Under the pieces are notes generated by a model, which saw only the letters and a list, made by a program, of their open reading frames with translations, was not told the origin of the DNA and searched no databases. Below, in pieces: positions 1 through 7,195 of a stretch of DNA of 14,400 bases. Position 1 is the stretch's first letter, and every line of letters begins with the position of its first letter. The stretch spans positions 1-14,400 of the forward strand of contig JAODNS010000003.1 in assembly GCA_025465145.1 (NCBI GenBank), given 5' to 3'. This DNA is from Frankiales bacterium. GTDB taxonomy: Bacteria; Actinomycetota; Actinomycetes; Mycobacteriales; SCTD01. The translations under genes and the position numbers were made by a program.

Positions 1-1083
1 CAGGGCATGGGGATGGGCGACGCGACCAGCGCGCTCGAGGAGCTGGCCGACCTCGAGGACCTGGAGGCGTCGCTGGGCCAGGACTACCCGGGCGCCTCGC
101 TCGAGGACATCGATGAGAGCGCGGTGCAGCGGGCGCTGGGACGCGGCGCGGTGGACGACGTGGCCGCCCTGCGCCGGATCCAGCGCGAGCTGCACGAGCA
201 GGGGTACCTGACGCGCGACGCCCACGGCCGGCTCGAGCTGAGCCCGCGCGCCGTCCGGCGGCTCGGCGCGACCGCGCTGCGCAAGGTGTTCTCGGACCTC
301 GCCTCCCGCGGCCGCGGCGCGCACGACGTGCAGGACGCCGGCGCGGCCGGCGACCTCACGGGGGCCAGCCGTGGGTGGGAGTTCGGCGACGAGCAGCCGC
401 TCGATGTCGTCCGTACGGTCCGCAACGCCGTCCTGCGCACGGGGCCAGGCTCCGTCCGCCTGCAGGTCGAGGACTTCGAGGTCGTCGAGACCGAGCGCCG
501 CACGACCACCGCCGTGGCGCTGCTCGTCGACCTGTCGTTCTCGCTGGAGCTGCGCGGCACGTGGGGCGCGGCGAAGCAGACGGCGCTGGCGCTGCACTCG
601 CTGGTCACGACGACGTTCCCGCAGGACTCGATCGAGGTCATCGGCTTCAGCGACTACGCGCAGGTGCTGCGGCCCGAGCAGCTCGCGGGGCTGGACGCGC
701 AGCGGGTGCAGGGGACGAACCTGCAGCACGCCCTGGTGCTGGCCGGACGGCACCTGGCCAAGCACCCGGACGCGGAGCCCGTGGTCCTCGTGGTCACCGA
801 CGGTGAGCCGACGGCGCACCTGACGCGGGAGGGGTACGCAAAGTTCTGCTGGCCGCCGCTGCCGGAGACGCTCGCGCTGACGATGGCGGAGGTCGAGCGG
901 ATCACCCGGCGCGGCGCCACCATCAACGTGTTCATGCTGGACGACGAGCCGCGGCTGGTGGAGTTCGTCGAGCACCTGGCCGCGCGCAACGGCGGGCGGG
1001 TGTTCGCACCGGACCCGTCGCGCCTGGGCGAGTACGTGGTGAGCGACTACCTGCGTGCGCGCCGCGGCCGTCGGGGCCGCTGA
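1..1083 (+). CDS. VWA-domain protein, 3' part (5' end outside window)
   Basis: The reading frame is open from the first base, so the ATG at 7 is probably internal and the true start lies upstream. Counting from that ATG, residues 1-130 are acidic then basic and helical, and residues about 165-350 form a von Willebrand A domain. The metal-ion-dependent adhesion site is complete: DLSFS (D175, S177, S179), the threonine in GTN (T237) and the aspartate in VTDGEP (D265). There is no signal peptide or membrane span in the visible part, and the end is strongly basic (ARRGRRGR), so a cytoplasmic protein is likely. Proteins of this shape in actinomycetes usually work with a MoxR or Mg-chelatase-type AAA+ ATPase encoded nearby. 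Such a partner would have to lie to the left of this window. The family is clear; the substrate is unknown. Confidence 0.85.
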   Translation, partial: QGMGMGDATSALEELADLEDLEASLGQDYPGASLEDIDESAVQRALGRGAVDDVAALRRIQRELHEQGYLTRDAHGRLELSPRAVRRLGATALRKVFSDLASRGRGAHDVQDAGAAGDLTGASRGWEFGDEQPLDVVRTVRNAVLRTGPGSVRLQVEDFEVVETERRTTTAVALLVDLSFSLELRGTWGAAKQTALALHSLVTTTFPQDSIEVIGFSDYAQVLRPEQLAGLDAQRVQGTNLQHALVLAGRHLAKHPDAEPVVLVVTDGEPTAHLTREGYAKFCWPPLPETLALTMAEVERITRRGATINVFMLDDEPRLVEFVEHLAARNGGRVFAPDPSRLGEYVVSDYLRARRGRRGR

Positions 1084-1091
1084 TCACCCGG

Positions 1092-1120
1092 TTGACGGGC
1101 AGGAGATCATCGGTACGCGT
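1092..1120 (+). promoter_or_regulatory. possible weak promoter before the 156-aa membrane protein
   Basis: The gap 1084-1158 contains TTGACG at 1092-1097, a good -35 match. At a 16-nt spacing it is followed by TACGCG at 1114-1119, which lacks the final T of a TANNNT -10 element. The match is only half convincing. The downstream gene could instead be read through from the VWA gene. Confidence 0.2.
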
Positions 1121-1158
1121 CGAAAGAGTCCGGCAACCTAGCGCGGAAGAGGGCAGCG

Positions 1159-1629
1159 ATGAACCCCCAGTTCGGCAAGTTCGGCGGCAAGGCGGGCATC
1201 CTGCTGGCCGCGATCGGCCTCATCGCCATCGGCGTCGGCTGGAACGGCGCCGCCGGTCAGCTCACGCTGCTGGGCCAGATCCCGTACATCCTGTCCGGCG
1301 GCCTCATCGGCCTGTCGCTCGTCGTGCTCGGCGCGGCGATGCTCGTCGTGCAGGGCGCGCGCGAGGACCGCGCGCGGCTCGAGGCCAAGCTCGACCTGAT
1401 GACCGACGCGCTGCTCGTCAGCGGCACCGGCACCACGTCCGCGCCGGCACCGCAGGACGTGTCCGGGCTGGTCATCGCCGGCACGGCGTCGTACCACGTG
1501 CCCGGCTGCCGGCTGGTCGACGGCCGCGAGGAGACGTCGTACCTGACGCCGGCCGAGGCCCGCGCCAACGACCTCAAGCCGTGCCGCGTGTGCGCCCCCG
1601 AGGACGTCACGAACGTCGTCGTCCGCTAG
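1159..1629 (+). CDS. small membrane protein with Ada-like His/Cys3 metal-binding motif
   Basis: This 156-residue protein starts at ATG 1159, behind a purine-rich AGAGGG site. Two hydrophobic segments (about residues 12-28 and 43-65) form a helical hairpin. A charged stretch (REDRARLEAKLD, 68-79) follows, then a Thr/Ala/Pro linker (89-99). Residues 110-147 hold H113, C117, C142 and C145, in the order H-x3-C-x24-C-x2-C, with KPCRVCAP at the end. This resembles the small zinc domain of Ada-type proteins and of some secreted nucleases (pattern YHxPxC...PCxxC), with the first ligand being His. Zinc or another metal binding is therefore likely, but no catalytic function can be inferred. The positive-inside rule gives no firm topology. 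The gene sits alone between the VWA gene and a strong terminator. I do not recognise a named family for the full-length protein. Confidence 0.8.
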   Translation: MNPQFGKFGGKAGILLAAIGLIAIGVGWNGAAGQLTLLGQIPYILSGGLIGLSLVVLGAAMLVVQGAREDRARLEAKLDLMTDALLVSGTGTTSAPAPQDVSGLVIAGTASYHVPGCRLVDGREETSYLTPAEARANDLKPCRVCAPEDVTNVVVR

Positions 1630-1637
1630 CCGTTCGA

Positions 1638-1670
1638 CGAAGGCCCGGTCCCGCTGGGGCCGGGCCTTCG
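1638..1670 (+). terminator. strong hairpin terminator
   Basis: The arms CGAAGGCCCGG (1638-1648) and CCGGGCCTTCG (1660-1670) pair perfectly over 11 bp. The stem continues inward through a T-G wobble and CCC/GGG to a three-base loop at 1653-1655, giving about 15 bp in all. It lies 9 nt after the stop of the membrane-protein gene. There is no T-tract, which is common for actinomycete terminators. It may also stop minus-strand transcription coming from livF, whose stop is about 120 nt away. The remaining intergenic stretch 1671-1790 shows no gene. Confidence 0.8.
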
Positions 1671-1790
1671 CGCTGCCCGCCCTCGGCGGTTGATCATCGC
1701 CGTCCGGACGACCGTCCAGCTCGCGCTGGTCACGGTCGCGCACGTGACGTTGCGCACCGGGAGGTGGCGCACGACCGACCGGATCCGGGG

Positions 1791-2510
1791 CTACGGCTCC
1801 TCGGTGTCGCCGAGGTAGGTGCGCTTGAGCTCACCGGACTTCTCGAGCTCCTCGCCGCGGCCGTCGAAGGTCAGCGTGCCCTTCTCCATGATCAGCGCCT
1901 GGTCGGCGTACGGCAGCACACCGACGTTCTGCTCCACGATGATCACCGTCGTGCCGTCGTCGTTGATCTTCGACACGACCTGGAACACCGTCTGCGCGAG
2001 CTTCGGCGACAGGCCCAGCGACGCCTCGTCGATCATCAGCATCCGCGGCTTGCTCATGATGGCGCGGCCGATGGCGAGCATCTGCTGCTCACCGCCGGAC
2101 AGCGTGCCGGCGAGCTGGTCCTTGCGCTCGTCGAGCCGCGGGAAGTAGCTGTAGACCTGCTGGACCGTCTCGTCGATGTTCTTGCGGTCCTTGCGGCTCC
2201 ACGCGCCGAGCTCGAGGTTCTTCAGCACCGACAGGCCAGGCCACACCCGCCGGCCCTCGGGCGACAGCGAGATCCCGGCCTTGACCACGCCCGGCGCGTC
2301 CTTGCCGGAGATCTTCTTGCCGTCGAACCGGACCTCGCCGCCCCACGTCGGGAGCAGTCCGGCCAGGCAGTTGACGGTCGTCGTCTTGCCCGCGCCGTTG
2401 AGGCCGAAGATCACCGCGGTCTCGCCCTCCTCGACCGAGAACGAGATGCCCTGCAGCACGGGCAGCGCGCCGTACCCGGTGCGCAGGCCGTCCACCTCGA
2501 GCAGGCTCAT
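1791..2510 (-). CDS. livF: branched-chain amino acid ABC transporter ATP-binding protein LivF
   Basis: One of the two cytoplasmic ATPases that power the Liv-type importer. The 239-residue length is normal for LivF. Visible motifs are Walker A GLNGAGKTT (36-44), a LivF-type Q-loop region SLSPEGRRVWPGL (81-93), the signature LSGGEQQML (137-145), Walker B MLMIDEAS (157-164) and the family-typical IVEQNV in place of the H-loop histidine. The ATG at 2510 overlaps the livG stop as ATGA, so translation is probably coupled. The frame is open upstream to 2954, but that extension lies antisense-free inside livG and is spurious. This is the last gene of the operon, reading towards the hairpin at 1638-1670. 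Confidence 0.95.
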   Translation of the reverse strand: MSLLEVDGLRTGYGALPVLQGISFSVEEGETAVIFGLNGAGKTTTVNCLAGLLPTWGGEVRFDGKKISGKDAPGVVKAGISLSPEGRRVWPGLSVLKNLELGAWSRKDRKNIDETVQQVYSYFPRLDERKDQLAGTLSGGEQQMLAIGRAIMSKPRMLMIDEASLGLSPKLAQTVFQVVSKINDDGTTVIIVEQNVGVLPYADQALIMEKGTLTFDGRGEELEKSGELKRTYLGDTEEP

Positions 2511-3607
2511 GACGTCTTCTTCCTCGTTCGCCGCGGGCGGCTGACTGGTGCGCGCTCGGCACGCTCCTCGGCGGCGGTACGGGCCTTGCGGCGCGTGCTC
2601 AGCGCGACAGTCGGGCTGTCGTCGCCGGGCAGCTCGTCGTCCGCCAGCCCCCCGACCACGATGGGATCGGCCGCCGGCTCGGACAGCTCCACCACGTCGT
2701 CCTCGAGCGGCTCGGGCTCCACGACAGCCGCTGCCTTGCGGCCCCGGCGGGTCGGCGCCTCCACCGGCTCGTGCACCGCGTCCTCGAGCTGCGCGTCGAG
2801 CGCCGCGTCCTCCTCGGTCTCGTGCGTCGCGGCCAGCGCCTCCGGGTCCTCGCCGCCGAGGTACGCCGCCACGACCTCCGGGTGCGTCTGGATGAACGAC
2901 GGCTTGCCCTCGGCCAGCAGCCGCCCGAAGTTCAGGACGTACACGTGGTCGCACACCCGCAGCACGAGCGGCACGTGGTGCTCGATGACGAGGATCGTCA
3001 GCCCGAACTCCTTGCGCAGCACCAGCAGGCGCTCGCCCAGCTCGTCGGACTCGTCCGGCCCCATGCCCGACGTCGGCTCGTCCAGCAGCAGCACGTCCGG
3101 GTCGGTCGCGAGCGCGCAGCCGAGCTCGAGCAGCTTGAGGGTTCCGTACGACTGCCCGCCGACGCGCCGGTCGCGGATGTCGGCGAGCCCGAGCAGGTCG
3201 AGGATGGCGTCCGCCTTGGCGGTCAGCTCCCTCTCGGCGCGGATCGAGCCGGAGGTGCCGAGCAGGCCGCTGCCGACGTCGTACCCGGCCTTCGCGTGCT
3301 GCGCCGTCTTGAGGTTCTCGAGCGCGGTGGCGCTCTTGACCATGCCGACGTTCTGGAAGGTGCGGCCGAAGCCCATGCGCGCCTTGACGTGCGGCGGCGC
3401 CTTGGTGACGTCCTGGCCGCGGTACGTCACCGTGCCGGTGTTGGGCTTGTAGAAGCCGGTGATGCAGTTGAAGGCGGTCGTCTTGCCGGCACCGTTCGGC
3501 CCGATCAGGCCGACGATCTCGTACTCGTTGACCTCGAGGTTCAGGTCCTGGAGCGCCTGCAGTCCGCCGAAGCGGATGGACAGGTCGCGTACCTCAAGCA
3601 CGGACAC
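2507..3607 (-). CDS. livG: branched-chain amino acid ABC transporter ATP-binding protein LivG with long C-terminal tail
   Basis: The second ATPase of the importer. I place the start at GTG 3607 (product begins with residues SVLEVRDLS after the initiator), because GGAGGG lies 5 nt before it. An ATG at 3622 in the same frame would put that ribosome site inside the gene. Motifs are Walker A GPNGAGKTT (36-44), Q-loop GRTFQN (81-86), signature region QSYGTLKLLEL (152-162), Walker B VLLLDEPTSG (172-181) and H-loop IEHHV (208-212). The signature departs from LSGGQ. The ATPase domain ends near residue 250. Residues about 253-366 form an extra tail, first acidic (many E/D with A/P) and then very basic (RRTRKK near the end), whereas LivG proteins usually stop near 255. 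The gene overlaps livM by 14 nt and livF by 4 nt. Confidence 0.93.
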   Translation of the reverse strand: MSVLEVRDLSIRFGGLQALQDLNLEVNEYEIVGLIGPNGAGKTTAFNCITGFYKPNTGTVTYRGQDVTKAPPHVKARMGFGRTFQNVGMVKSATALENLKTAQHAKAGYDVGSGLLGTSGSIRAERELTAKADAILDLLGLADIRDRRVGGQSYGTLKLLELGCALATDPDVLLLDEPTSGMGPDESDELGERLLVLRKEFGLTILVIEHHVPLVLRVCDHVYVLNFGRLLAEGKPSFIQTHPEVVAAYLGGEDPEALAATHETEEDAALDAQLEDAVHEPVEAPTRRGRKAAAVVEPEPLEDDVVELSEPAADPIVVGGLADDELPGDDSPTVALSTRRKARTAAEERAERAPVSRPRRTRKKTS

Positions 3608-4739
3608 TGGAGCCCTCCACACTGGCCGGGCCGGCCTCCTTGTCGCCGTGCAGCGAGAACGGCTTGCCGGACAGCCACCGCGTGATGGGCGAGATCTGCT
3701 GGGCGATCCCGCCCGGGTTGAGCACGATGGTGAGCAGCAGGCCGAGCGCGCCGATGAAGCCGACGATCGCGCTCTCCACGTTGGTCTTCGCCGTCTCGTT
3801 GCCGAACGAGAGCACGTTGATCAGGAAGCTCTGAACGCTGTGCACCCAGGTGCTCTCGAGCAGGAAGCCGAGGCTGGCGAACAGCGACGCCCCCAGCACG
3901 ACGCCGAGGCGGGAGCCGAGCCCGCCGACGACCGTCATGAGCACGAACGTCAGAGCGAGGTTGAAGCCGAGGCCGGACGCGGTGACGATGCCGATCCGGT
4001 AGGCGAGCAGTGCGCCGGCGACGCCGGCGAGCGTCCCGGACAGCACGAACGCCAGCAGCTTGAAGGCCGTGACGTTGATGCCGAACGCCTCCGCCACCCG
4101 CTCGTTCTCCTTGAGCGCCAGCAGCGCACGGCCGGCCTTCGACTTGAGCAGCCGGTAGTCGATGTAGAGCGCGACGAGCAGGAAGCACAGGCAGAAGTAG
4201 AAGAAGTTGCGGTCGTCGAACAGGAACTCCGGCCGGTCGGCGGGCTGGCCGGCGCCGGCGTTGGTGAGGAACTTGACCTCGAACAGCGACTCCTCGAGCG
4301 TCAGCCCGAACACGAGCGTGATGAGCGCGAGGTACAGGCCGGTGATGCGCAGCGCGACCACACCCATGAACAGGGCGAACAGCGCCCCGCACAGCGCCGC
4401 GACCACGAAGGTCGCCGCGAAGGGGACGTCCCGGACCGTCAGCGAGTACGCGGCGGCGAACGCGCCGATGCCGAAGAACCCGTTGTGCCCGAGCGACAGC
4501 TGCCCGGTGTAGCCGATGAGGATGTTCAGGCTGAGCCCGACGATGGCGTAGATGCAGGCGTCCGCGGCGATGGGCGCCGCAGCCTCGTTGCTCGGGATCC
4601 GGTACAGGAACCAGTAGACGAAGGGCAGGAGCACGAGGATCCGCGGGAGCCAGCGGATCGGCCCGAAGCTCCGACCGACGCGGTGCCGCCCGGCGGGCGC
4701 GACGGCCGCGTCCTCGGCGGGTGGTGCGTAGACCGACAT
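3594..4739 (-). CDS. livM: branched-chain amino acid ABC transporter permease LivM
   Basis: Inner-membrane permease of the importer, 381 residues. The ATG at 4739 overlaps the livH stop by one base (TGATG). A polar N-terminus of about 30 residues precedes a first membrane span near 33-48. The LivM hallmark IGYTGQLSLGHNGFFGIGAF (75-94) follows, then GLYLALITLVFG (134-145), and the cytoplasmic coupling loop SKAGRALLALKENERVAEAFG (200-220), which contacts the ATPases. Several further hydrophobic helices run to about residue 360, ending in a short polar tail. The frame is open upstream to 5438 in the antisense and overlap region of livH, but the family N-terminus and the overlap fix the start at 4739. 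Nothing suggests damage. Confidence 0.94.
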   Translation of the reverse strand: MSVYAPPAEDAAVAPAGRHRVGRSFGPIRWLPRILVLLPFVYWFLYRIPSNEAAAPIAADACIYAIVGLSLNILIGYTGQLSLGHNGFFGIGAFAAAYSLTVRDVPFAATFVVAALCGALFALFMGVVALRITGLYLALITLVFGLTLEESLFEVKFLTNAGAGQPADRPEFLFDDRNFFYFCLCFLLVALYIDYRLLKSKAGRALLALKENERVAEAFGINVTAFKLLAFVLSGTLAGVAGALLAYRIGIVTASGLGFNLALTFVLMTVVGGLGSRLGVVLGASLFASLGFLLESTWVHSVQSFLINVLSFGNETAKTNVESAIVGFIGALGLLLTIVLNPGGIAQQISPITRWLSGKPFSLHGDKEAGPASVEGSSVRA

Positions 4740-5644
4740 CAGGTCTCCTTGCCGAGCAGGCCGGCCGGCCGGAACAGCAGGACCACGAGCAGGGCCACGA
4801 ACAGCACGACCTTGCCAGACCCGGGGATGATCGTCTTGGGGATGTTGCTCGCGGCGAACGACTCGATGACGCCGATGACGACACCCCCGACGAAGGCCCC
4901 AGGCAAGGCGGTGATCCCGCCGAAGACGGCCGCCGTGAACGCGGGGACGAGAGCGAGGCCGGTGAGCAGCCCCGGTGCGATCACGCCGTTCGTGCCGGAG
5001 AGCAGGATGCCGGCGATCGCGCCGAGCAGGCCGGCCAGGCCCCACGTGAACGCCGCGGTCCGCTCGACGCTGATGCCGACGAGGCGCGTGGCCGTGGGCT
5101 CCTGCGAGACCGCGATGATCGCGGTGCCGGTGCGCGTCCGGCTGAAGAACAGCGCCGACGTGGCGGCCAGGGCGGCGAGGACGAGGACGATGACGCCGCC
5201 GAGCTTGGTGACACGCAGGCCGCCGCTCTGCAGCAGGTTGCCGTCGATGATCCTCGTCGCGCTGCGGGGGCCGGGGCCGTTGAGGAAGCCCTCGATGGCG
5301 AAGAGGAACAGGAACACGCCGGCGGTGGCGACGACGACCGTCACCTTCGGCGCGTTGAACAGCGGCCGGATGACGACCCGCTCGACGAGCAGACCGAGCA
5401 GGACGCCGGTCACCAGCCCGAACAGCACTGCGGCCCACACAGGCATGTCGGGCAGGAAGCCCGAGCCCTGGTCGGCGAAGGCGGTCATGAAGGCGGCGAA
5501 CGCCCCCATCTCCGCCTGCGCGAAGTTGAAGATGCGGCCGCTCTTGTACAGCAGGACCAGGCCCAGGCCGAGGAGCCCGTAGACGCAGCCCTGCACGGCC
5601 CCCGACACCACGGGCACGACGAACTCGATCGCGATCACGTCCAT
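4739..5644 (-). CDS. livH: branched-chain amino acid ABC transporter permease LivH
   Basis: The first permease of the importer, 301 residues, almost entirely hydrophobic with about eight predicted membrane segments. The N-terminal region has the LivH pattern of a short hydrophobic start, GAVQGCVYGLLGLGLVLLYK (15-34), then SGRIFNFAQAEMGAFAAF (35-52). The ATG at 5644 has a purine-rich GAAGGGGG site upstream and lies 27 nt after the stop of the binding-protein gene. It would pair with LivM as a heterodimer forming the channel. Substrate range cannot be read from the sequence; the family covers branched-chain and other amino acids, amides and urea. Confidence 0.94.
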   Translation of the reverse strand: MDVIAIEFVVPVVSGAVQGCVYGLLGLGLVLLYKSGRIFNFAQAEMGAFAAFMTAFADQGSGFLPDMPVWAAVLFGLVTGVLLGLLVERVVIRPLFNAPKVTVVVATAGVFLFLFAIEGFLNGPGPRSATRIIDGNLLQSGGLRVTKLGGVIVLVLAALAATSALFFSRTRTGTAIIAVSQEPTATRLVGISVERTAAFTWGLAGLLGAIAGILLSGTNGVIAPGLLTGLALVPAFTAAVFGGITALPGAFVGGVVIGVIESFAASNIPKTIIPGSGKVVLFVALLVVLLFRPAGLLGKET

Positions 5645-5671
5645 GACGGCCCCCTTCTCAGTGGGCGCCCA

Positions 5672-7147
5672 TCACTTCTTGTAGTTCGCGATGGTCTTGA
5701 TGGCGCCGGTCGTACCGTTGCACGTGATGCGGTTCACGTACGCACCGGTACCACCGAAGCGCGAGCCGCCGTTGTAGACGGCCGGGTTCAGAACGCCACC
5801 GGGCGCACCGGCCTTGGCGAGCGCCGCCGTGAAGGACTCGCGGCTGAGCGGGCCCTGGACGAGGTTGAAGGCCTGCTCGAGCGACTGCATCGCGCCCCAG
5901 ATGCCGGCCTCGATGTCGTCGGTGAACGCCGGAGCGCCCTTCGCGAGGCCCTGCGACATCGCCTTGTCAGGCGTCGGGTGCAGGTAGAAGCCCTTGAAGC
6001 CGGCAACGCCGGTGCGGCAGGCGAGGTCGGCGACGGACTGGATGCCGAAGGACGGGCCGGGGCCCGTGTAGGTGGCCGAGGGGTACTGCTGGACGCACTG
6101 CCCGAAGAACAGCGGCTGGCCGAGGAAGTAGACGCTCTCGTAGCCGCCCGCGCGCAGTTTGTTGCCGACGTCGACGCAGTTCTGCGGCGCCTTCTCGGTG
6201 AGGAAGATGTCCTTGTCGCTGAAGTCGCCGACGGCGCCCTGGGCACGGACCTTCTTCAGCTCCGCGGTGAAGGACTCGCGCGCGTCGTCGAAGTTGGGCG
6301 TCCCGGTGATGACGATGGCCCACTTCTTCTTGAGGAAGCCGTTGTCCTGCGCCATCTTGATCACGAGCGGTGACTGCTGGCGGTAGGTCAGCGAGGTCGC
6401 GAAGTAGTTCGGCAGCGAGCCGAGGCCGGTCTCGGTGACGCCCGAGGACAGGTACGGCACGTTGGCGCGGCGGAGCACCTGGCTCTGCCCGCACGCCTGG
6501 ATCTGGTCGGTGCCGGCGCCGCCGAGGATGAGGAAGGCGGTCTTCGAGGCCGCGTTGCAGGCGCGCAGGGCGTCCTGGGCGTTGTACTTGTCGTCCACTG
6601 CCTCGGCGATGACCTTGTAGCCGCCGAGGATGAGGCGCGGGCCGCCGCCGGGGCCGCTCTGCTCCCAGTACTTCGGGCCCCCGGACTTGAAGCTGTTCTG
6701 CGGAACGCCGGCGCCCGTGAGCGGCCCGTGCAGGACCACTCGGATCGTCTTGTTCTTGAAGTCGATGCCGGTCGTGGTGCCCTGCCCCTGGACCGGTGCC
6801 GCCGCGGCGCCGGTGGAGCCGCCGGTGGAGCCGCCCGCGGCCGAGCCGCCGGTGGAGCCGCCCGTGGTGAGCGAGGTCCCGCCCGTCGTCCCGCCGGTGG
6901 AGCCGCCCGCGAAGCCGCCGGTGGTCCCGCCCGTGGTCCCACCCGTCGTGGTCGCGTCCGTGCCACCGGTGGTGCCACCGAGCCCGGAGTCGAGGCCGCC
7001 GGTCGTGCCGCCGCCTCCGCCCGTGCCGCCCTGGGCGAGCTGGTCCTTCACCTCCGGCTTGAGACCGCAGGCGGACGTGAGCAGAGCTCCCGCGAGCACG
7101 GCGACGACGAGGCCGCGGCGCTTGCGGACGGTACGGGCGAGCGACAT
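5672..7147 (-). CDS. livK: ABC transporter substrate-binding lipoprotein (LivK-like) with Gly/Thr/Ser-rich stalk
   Basis: The extracytoplasmic ligand receptor of the importer, 491 residues. A basic start (VRKRRG) and hydrophobic core lead to LLTSAC, with Cys27 as the likely lipidated residue. This is a near-consensus lipobox with Leu one place early. Residues about 40-127 are a low-complexity stalk of repeated TTGG and STGG units. The ligand-binding domain (type 1 periplasmic fold, Peripla_BP_6-like) runs from about 130 (KTIRVVLHGPLTGAG) to the end. It has six further cysteines (197, 219, 324, 351, 377, 476) that could pair. GGAG lies 8 nt before the ATG. The gene starts 48 nt after the stop of the surface-protein gene and heads the Liv operon proper. 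The binding-protein identity is strong; the ligand is unknown. Confidence 0.92.
   Translation of the reverse strand: MSLARTVRKRRGLVVAVLAGALLTSACGLKPEVKDQLAQGGTGGGGGTTGGLDSGLGGTTGGTDATTTGGTTGGTTGGFAGGSTGGTTGGTSLTTGGSTGGSAAGGSTGGSTGAAAAPVQGQGTTTGIDFKNKTIRVVLHGPLTGAGVPQNSFKSGGPKYWEQSGPGGGPRLILGGYKVIAEAVDDKYNAQDALRACNAASKTAFLILGGAGTDQIQACGQSQVLRRANVPYLSSGVTETGLGSLPNYFATSLTYRQQSPLVIKMAQDNGFLKKKWAIVITGTPNFDDARESFTAELKKVRAQGAVGDFSDKDIFLTEKAPQNCVDVGNKLRAGGYESVYFLGQPLFFGQCVQQYPSATYTGPGPSFGIQSVADLACRTGVAGFKGFYLHPTPDKAMSQGLAKGAPAFTDDIEAGIWGAMQSLEQAFNLVQGPLSRESFTAALAKAGAPGGVLNPAVYNGGSRFGGTGAYVNRITCNGTTGAIKTIANYKK
6767..7030 (-). repeat. in-frame Gly/Thr/Ser-coding low-complexity repeat
   Basis: This stretch encodes the stalk of the binding lipoprotein. 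On the plus strand the 12-mer CCGGTGGAGCCG (G-S-T-G on the coding strand) occurs exactly at 6810, 6822, 6849 and 6894, the first two being directly adjacent. Further degenerate units differ by one or two bases (GTGGTCCCGCC types encoding TTGG). A repeat in multiples of three bases can expand or shrink without breaking the frame, so length variation between strains is expected. Confidence 0.85.
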
Positions 7148-7195
7148 GGCGATGGCTCCAGGGTCAGGGTGCTGGGGTGGTGGAGCGGGGGACGG

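Noticed and set aside
2511..2954. N-terminal extension of LivF
   Set aside because: The extra 148 residues are out-of-frame livG sequence. The family N-terminus and the ATGA overlap place the start at 2510.
1092..3452. A 786-codon plus-strand open frame
   Set aside because: It runs through the membrane-protein gene out of frame and then antisense to livF and livG. It shows only Arg/Ala/Pro/Ser-rich composition, typical of shadows in high-GC DNA.
3459..6373. Long plus-strand open frames antisense to livM, livH and the binding lipoprotein
   Set aside because: They encode Arg/Glu/Gly-rich low-complexity products with no family signature, opposite strongly recognisable genes.
6767..7030. CRISPR-like array
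   Set aside because: The repeats are 12-mers in coding frame without unique spacers of constant length.
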